This document shows, piece by piece, positions 13,942 to 16,485 of a stretch of DNA of 16,485 nucleotides. The stretch is from positions 1-16,485 of the forward strand of contig CADBMK010000130.1 in the NCBI GenBank assembly GCA_902795785.1, in the 5' to 3' direction. Each line of letters opens with the position of its first letter. The stretch's first letter is position 1. The DNA comes from an uncultured Bacteroidia bacterium (GTDB lineage Bacteria > Bacteroidota > Bacteroidia > Bacteroidales > UBA932). A program made the position numbers and the translations under genes. The notes below the pieces were generated by a model. That model was not told where the DNA came from, ran no database searches, and saw nothing but the letters and a program-made list of their open reading frames with translations.

Positions 13942-14797
13942 GCTGTTCTATACGGCATTTGGATAAACGGTCGGCGTATTCAGGTTTGAGTACGCCGGCT
14001 TTTTTCAATTCCTCCACCGTCCATTTGCTCCTGGGGTTGTTTTCCCGGAAGAGAACGATTCCGTGGGCGGAATAACGTATGTGGGGATGCATCCTCAGAG
14101 AATCCTCTGGCATTGTCCAGAGACGCAGAGTCTTTGGATTGGAGATTGTCACGAGGTCTTTGAGGCCGTCGAACTTTTCCCTGTCAAAATGCCAGATGTC
14201 CATCAGCTGCTCAAGGCAGGAATATCCTCCCAGGGACTCCCTGTAGGACACCATCTTTGAGGCAAACCACGGGCCTATTCCCGGAAGGGTTACAAAGTCG
14301 GCGGAGTCCGCACGGTTTATGTCAATTCTGGGAATATCGATAAAAGGCTCCAGCCTTGAATAGACGGAGTCCGCAACCACATAACTCCTGGCAAAGTCTT
14401 CCTTTCTGCGGAAACGTCCTCCCTTTTTCCTGTAATTATCAATACTCTCAGCCTGTTTTGCGGAGAATCCAAGGCGCTGAAGATCTTCAACCGTTGCCTC
14501 GTTTGGATTGAAACGGAAAGACTGGACCCTGCGTTTCCTTGCCGACGGAACATCCGGCCGGGTCAGGGCAGGCTTAGGCGTAGAATGCTTTTCCATACGC
14601 TCCTCCCCCGGATATACATAGACCGTATCCGGTTTTTCCCTCTTTTCCATTACCTTGGACTGGGCCGCATTCGTGACAACGACAGCGGTCTGATAACCGA
14701 CAACCAGAAAGACAAACGCAATTACGCTGATTCTGGCGGAGTTTCTAAGAGTCGTCTTCTCCGGATTCTCCTTCTCCCCTTCTGTTCTTCCCCTCAT
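13904..14797 (-). CDS. Membrane-anchored ComEA-like helix-hairpin-helix protein
   Basis: A 297-residue protein with a basic N-terminus, one transmembrane helix (about 22-42), a charged Pro-rich linker (about 50-92) and three helix-hairpin-helix segments: FNPNEATVEDLQRLGF (about 96-153), DINRADSADFVTLPGIGPWFASKMVSYR (about 159-218) and a third at about 237-281. This is the ComEA-like layout, likely binding DNA on the outer face of the inner membrane. A role in DNA uptake is inferred and unproven in Bacteroidota. ATG at 14797 is chosen because it gives the short basic N-terminus before the helix; it overlaps rsmI by 53 bp, and no later ATG precedes the helix. The last 12 codons overlap the end of trpS on the other strand, and the trpS terminator hairpin encodes part of the third HHH segment. 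Confidence 0.85.
   Translation of the reverse strand: MRGRTEGEKENPEKTTLRNSARISVIAFVFLVVGYQTAVVVTNAAQSKVMEKREKPDTVYVYPGEERMEKHSTPKPALTRPDVPSARKRRVQSFRFNPNEATVEDLQRLGFSAKQAESIDNYRKKGGRFRRKEDFARSYVVADSVYSRLEPFIDIPRIDINRADSADFVTLPGIGPWFASKMVSYRESLGGYSCLEQLMDIWHFDREKFDGLKDLVTISNPKTLRLWTMPEDSLRMHPHIRYSAHGIVLFRENNPRSKWTVEELKKAGVLKPEYADRLSKCRIEQPICSEDTSARSL
13970..14005 (+). terminator. Intrinsic terminator of the recA-trpS transcript
   Basis: A 9-bp stem (13970-13978 with 13991-13999, one G-U pair) of sequence GTCGGCGTA / TACGCCGGC, with a 12-base loop, is followed at once by six T. It lies 28 bp after the trpS stop. It sits wholly within the opposing helix-hairpin-helix gene and encodes about residues 267-278 there. 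Confidence 0.8.
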
Positions 14798-15497
14798 ATC
14801 CGTTCCTATGCACCTTTTCCTTCTCCGGCAAGCCGGCAACAACTATGACTATCTCGCCCTTTGGCTCGTTAGCCTTGAAATACTCCACCAGCGAGGCCAG
14901 ACTGCCCCTGTGGTGAGTTTCGTGAATCTTTGAGATTTCCCTTGCCACCGAACACTCCCTGTCCTGTCCGAAATACTCCGCAAACTGCTCAAGAGTCTTT
15001 ACCAGACGGTAAGGCGATTCGTAAAAAACCATTGTCCTCTTCTCCTGGGCAAGGGTCTGGAGAAGGGTCTGACGGCCTTTCTTAACCGGGAGGAAGCCTT
15101 CGAAACAGAATCTGTCGCAAGGCAGGCCGGAAGATACTATGGCCGGTATACAGGCCGTGGCTCCTGGAAGAGTCTGCACCTCGATACCCTCGGCGGCACA
15201 GGTTCTGACCAGAAGGAAACCCGGGTCGGACACGCCTGGAGTGCCTGCATCGCTGATAAGGGCGACGTCAAGGCCTCCGAGTATCCTGTCCCTGATCATA
15301 TTCACGGTCTGATGCTCGTTGAATTTATGGTGGCTCTGAAGCTTTCCCTGAATGCCGTAGTGGTGCAGGAGAACGGAACTGGTCCTGGTGTCTTCTGCAA
15401 GGATCAGATCTGCGTTTTTAAGCACCTCAACAGCCCTGAACGTCATATCTTCAAGGTTGCCGACGGGTGTAGGGACTATGTAAAGCTTTCCGGCCAT
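14745..15497 (-). CDS. rsmI: 16S rRNA (cytidine1402-2'-O)-methyltransferase
   Basis: A 250-residue SAM-dependent methyltransferase of the tetrapyrrole-methylase fold that 2'-O-methylates C1402 of 16S rRNA. Hallmarks are YIVPTPVGNLEDMTFRA (6-22), AEDTRTS (34-40), ISDAGTPGVSDPG (81-93), LPGATACIPAIVSSGLP (110-126) and FEGFLP (132-137). The start is the ATG at 15497; the TTG at 15498-15500 just before it is not needed. It begins 3 bp after the coiled-coil protein's stop. After GEIVIVVAG, where many homologues end soon, there is a tail of about 25 charged residues; most of that tail is also read in another frame as the N-terminus of the next gene. It is expected to be cytoplasmic and housekeeping. 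Confidence 0.96.
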   Translation of the reverse strand: MAGKLYIVPTPVGNLEDMTFRAVEVLKNADLILAEDTRTSSVLLHHYGIQGKLQSHHKFNEHQTVNMIRDRILGGLDVALISDAGTPGVSDPGFLLVRTCAAEGIEVQTLPGATACIPAIVSSGLPCDRFCFEGFLPVKKGRQTLLQTLAQEKRTMVFYESPYRLVKTLEQFAEYFGQDRECSVAREISKIHETHHRGSLASLVEYFKANEPKGEIVIVVAGLPEKEKVHRNGYEGKNRRGEGESGEDDS

Positions 15498-15500
15498 CAA

Positions 15501-16115
15501 TTATCTGAGTTTTCTTCTTACAGCCATCATGAAGCGGTAAACCACATCACTGTGGAGATTCCAGTCAGGATAGGTCTCGTTGATATAGGCCTCGGCCTCG
15601 TCAAGGCTTGACATTCCGTTCAGGCGCGTGATGGCCTCCTGGAACTTGGAAGGATCCTGCTTGAAGAGGTTGTTGATAAACTGTGCCCTGTCATTGAGGG
15701 AGATGGCGCTGATGATGTTCTTAACCGCAGAGCCGGCGATGTCAGTCTTCCACTTGAGTTTGTCTGACATCACGTCGATGACGGCCTTCTTTGGCTTCTT
15801 GGCCTCATTGACGCTCTTTGCAGAAGAAGGGATATCTTCATCTCCTCCAAGAAGGGCGTGCACCGCGCTCTCCTCTTCCTTCTCTTCCTGTTTTGGTTCC
15901 TCCGGAACTTCTACAGCCGGTATGGTGGAAACTACGGCAGAAAGATCCTCATCCGTAAGGGTGATGTCGACAGGATTTTCAGGATCGATCGGAGAGAATT
16001 CTTCCTGCTCATTCTCAATGGTTTCGATCTTTGCTTTAACCTCGTCAAGCTGCTTCTGGAGGCTCTCCAGGGTATCTTTCAGCTGCGATAAAATATCGTT
16101 CTTCGTATTTTCCAT
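15501..16115 (-). CDS. Conserved Bacteroidota coiled-coil protein of unknown function
   Basis: A 204-residue soluble protein with three parts. Residues 5-40 form a heptad-rich coiled coil (DILSQLKDTLESLQ onward). Residues 40-110 are acidic, Pro/Glu-rich and probably disordered. Residues 118-204 form a compact, highly conserved-looking domain: KWKTDIAGSAVKNIISAISLNDR, FINNLFKQDPSKFQ, LNGMSSLDEAEAYI and DWNLHSDVVYRFMMAVRRKLR. I recall this C-terminal domain from hypothetical proteins found next to tdk and rsmI in Bacteroides relatives; no function is known to me. It leads a run with rsmI 3 bp downstream and is divergent from tdk. There is no signal peptide or transmembrane helix. A role linked to ribosomes or DNA is conceivable from the neighbours but unsupported. 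Confidence 0.8.
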   Translation of the reverse strand: MENTKNDILSQLKDTLESLQKQLDEVKAKIETIENEQEEFSPIDPENPVDITLTDEDLSAVVSTIPAVEVPEEPKQEEKEEESAVHALLGGDEDIPSSAKSVNEAKKPKKAVIDVMSDKLKWKTDIAGSAVKNIISAISLNDRAQFINNLFKQDPSKFQEAITRLNGMSSLDEAEAYINETYPDWNLHSDVVYRFMMAVRRKLR

Positions 16116-16130
16116 AAGAGTAATTATGAC

Positions 16131-16138
16131 TATCTTTG
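16131..16138 (+). promoter_or_regulatory. -7 box (TATCTTTG) for tdk
   Basis: TATCTTTG matches the Bacteroidota -7 consensus and would start transcription near 16144, about 22 bases before the tdk ATG. The only -33-like sequence at the right distance is a T-run (16108-16111), which is a poor match. The box lies inside the leader of the opposing coiled-coil gene. Confidence 0.55.
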
Positions 16139-16152
16139 TGTTCAGTCAAGCA

Positions 16153-16160
16153 CAAATTTA
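16153..16160 (-). promoter_or_regulatory. -7 box (TAAATTTG) for the coiled-coil protein / rsmI operon
   Basis: On the minus strand TAAATTTG matches the Bacteroidota -7 element. Transcription would begin near 16147, about 32 bases before the ATG at 16115. It faces the tdk -7 box, so both predicted starts fall within a few bases of each other. Confidence 0.55.
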
Positions 16161-16165
16161 ACGAA

Positions 16166-16485
16166 ATGTTCGCAGAAAACACAACAAAAAAACCGGGCTG
16201 CATCGAGGTCATTTGCGGCTCAATGTTTTCAGGTAAGACGGAAGAGCTTATCAGACGTCTGAAAAGGGCCCAGTTTGCCAACCAGAAGATTGCCATTTTC
16301 AAGCCTGCCATAGACAAGAGATACTCTGAATGTGACGTTGTGTCCCACGATCTGCACAGCATTGCCTCAACCCCAATCAAGGACGCGCAGGAACTTCTTA
16401 ACATCGCTCCTGACGTCCAGGTGGTAGGAATCGACGAGGCCCAGTTCCTCGGAGAGAACCTCGTATGCGTGGCCCAGACCCTTGC
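16166..16485 (+). CDS. tdk: Thymidine kinase (type II), N-terminal part
   Basis: The frame opens at ATG 16166 and runs for 106 codons to the right edge without a stop, so the C-terminal half, with the zinc-binding and lasso regions, is missing. The visible part has IEVICGSMFSGKTEELIRR with the P-loop GSMFSGKT, the FKPAIDKRY segment, SHD, and the Walker B-like VVGIDEAQF with the expected catalytic Glu just after. These are the marks of type II thymidine kinase, which phosphorylates thymidine (and deoxyuridine) for salvage in the cytoplasm. The start is chosen from the family-like N-terminus and a TATCTTTG box about 28 bases upstream. Divergent from the coiled-coil/rsmI operon, an arrangement I associate with Bacteroidales. 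Confidence 0.95.
   Translation, partial: MFAENTTKKPGCIEVICGSMFSGKTEELIRRLKRAQFANQKIAIFKPAIDKRYSECDVVSHDLHSIASTPIKDAQELLNIAPDVQVVGIDEAQFLGENLVCVAQTL

Noticed and set aside
15498..15500. TTG as start of rsmI
   Set aside because: An ATG follows immediately and gives the normal family N-terminus.
1..16485. tRNA, rRNA, CRISPR, insertion sequence or prophage
   Set aside because: There is no gap over 120 bp, no repeat array, no transposase or integrase, and no terminal inverted repeats were found by eye.

Overview
The window is a compact stretch of bacterial chromosome, about half G+C by eye, with 16 protein genes (two cut by the window edges) and almost no spare DNA. It points to a member of the Bacteroidota, most likely the Bacteroidales. 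Six promoter-like elements match the TAnnTTTG -7 box of that phylum. Shine-Dalgarno sequences are weak or absent. Several proteins are Bacteroidota types: a DUF4831 protein, a conserved coiled-coil protein beside tdk, a ComEA-like protein with three helix-hairpin-helix segments, and a POT transporter of Bacteroidota style. Genus cannot be fixed from the sequence.

Layout: (1) 1-2495, minus strand: an LpxL-type acyltransferase, a DUF4831 secreted protein and the start of pepD, tightly packed. (2) 2584-4155, plus strand: a POT/PTR2 peptide transporter, divergent from (1) with overlapping promoters. (3) 4166-6870, minus strand: purC, a lipoprotein-type nicotinamidase and a PTS EIIC/PfoR-like membrane protein, probably one operon. 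(4) 6933-11627, minus strand: rlmN, a patatin/outer-membrane-barrel fusion, recX and an unrecognised 268-residue protein, with gaps of 2 bp or overlaps. (5) 11744-13941, plus strand: recA and trpS, ended by an intrinsic terminator that lies inside the opposing gene. (6) 13904-16115, minus strand: a conserved coiled-coil protein, rsmI and the helix-hairpin-helix protein. (7) From 16166, plus strand: the start of tdk, divergent from (6).

Most genes are housekeeping: purine synthesis, NAD salvage, peptide use, tRNA charging, rRNA methylation, recombination and nucleoside salvage. RecA and its likely modulator RecX sit in two divergent operons that share one 116-bp promoter region. An inverted repeat, TCTGGA-N10-TCCAGA, starts at the predicted recA transcription start and could be an SOS operator.

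There is no sign of mobile elements, CRISPR arrays, rRNA, tRNA or phage genes. No gene-free stretch exceeds 120 bp. Nothing is clearly a new multi-gene system. The best leads are the purC/exported nicotinamidase/orphan EIIC operon, the recA leader repeat, the 268-residue protein and the terminator embedded in an opposing gene.
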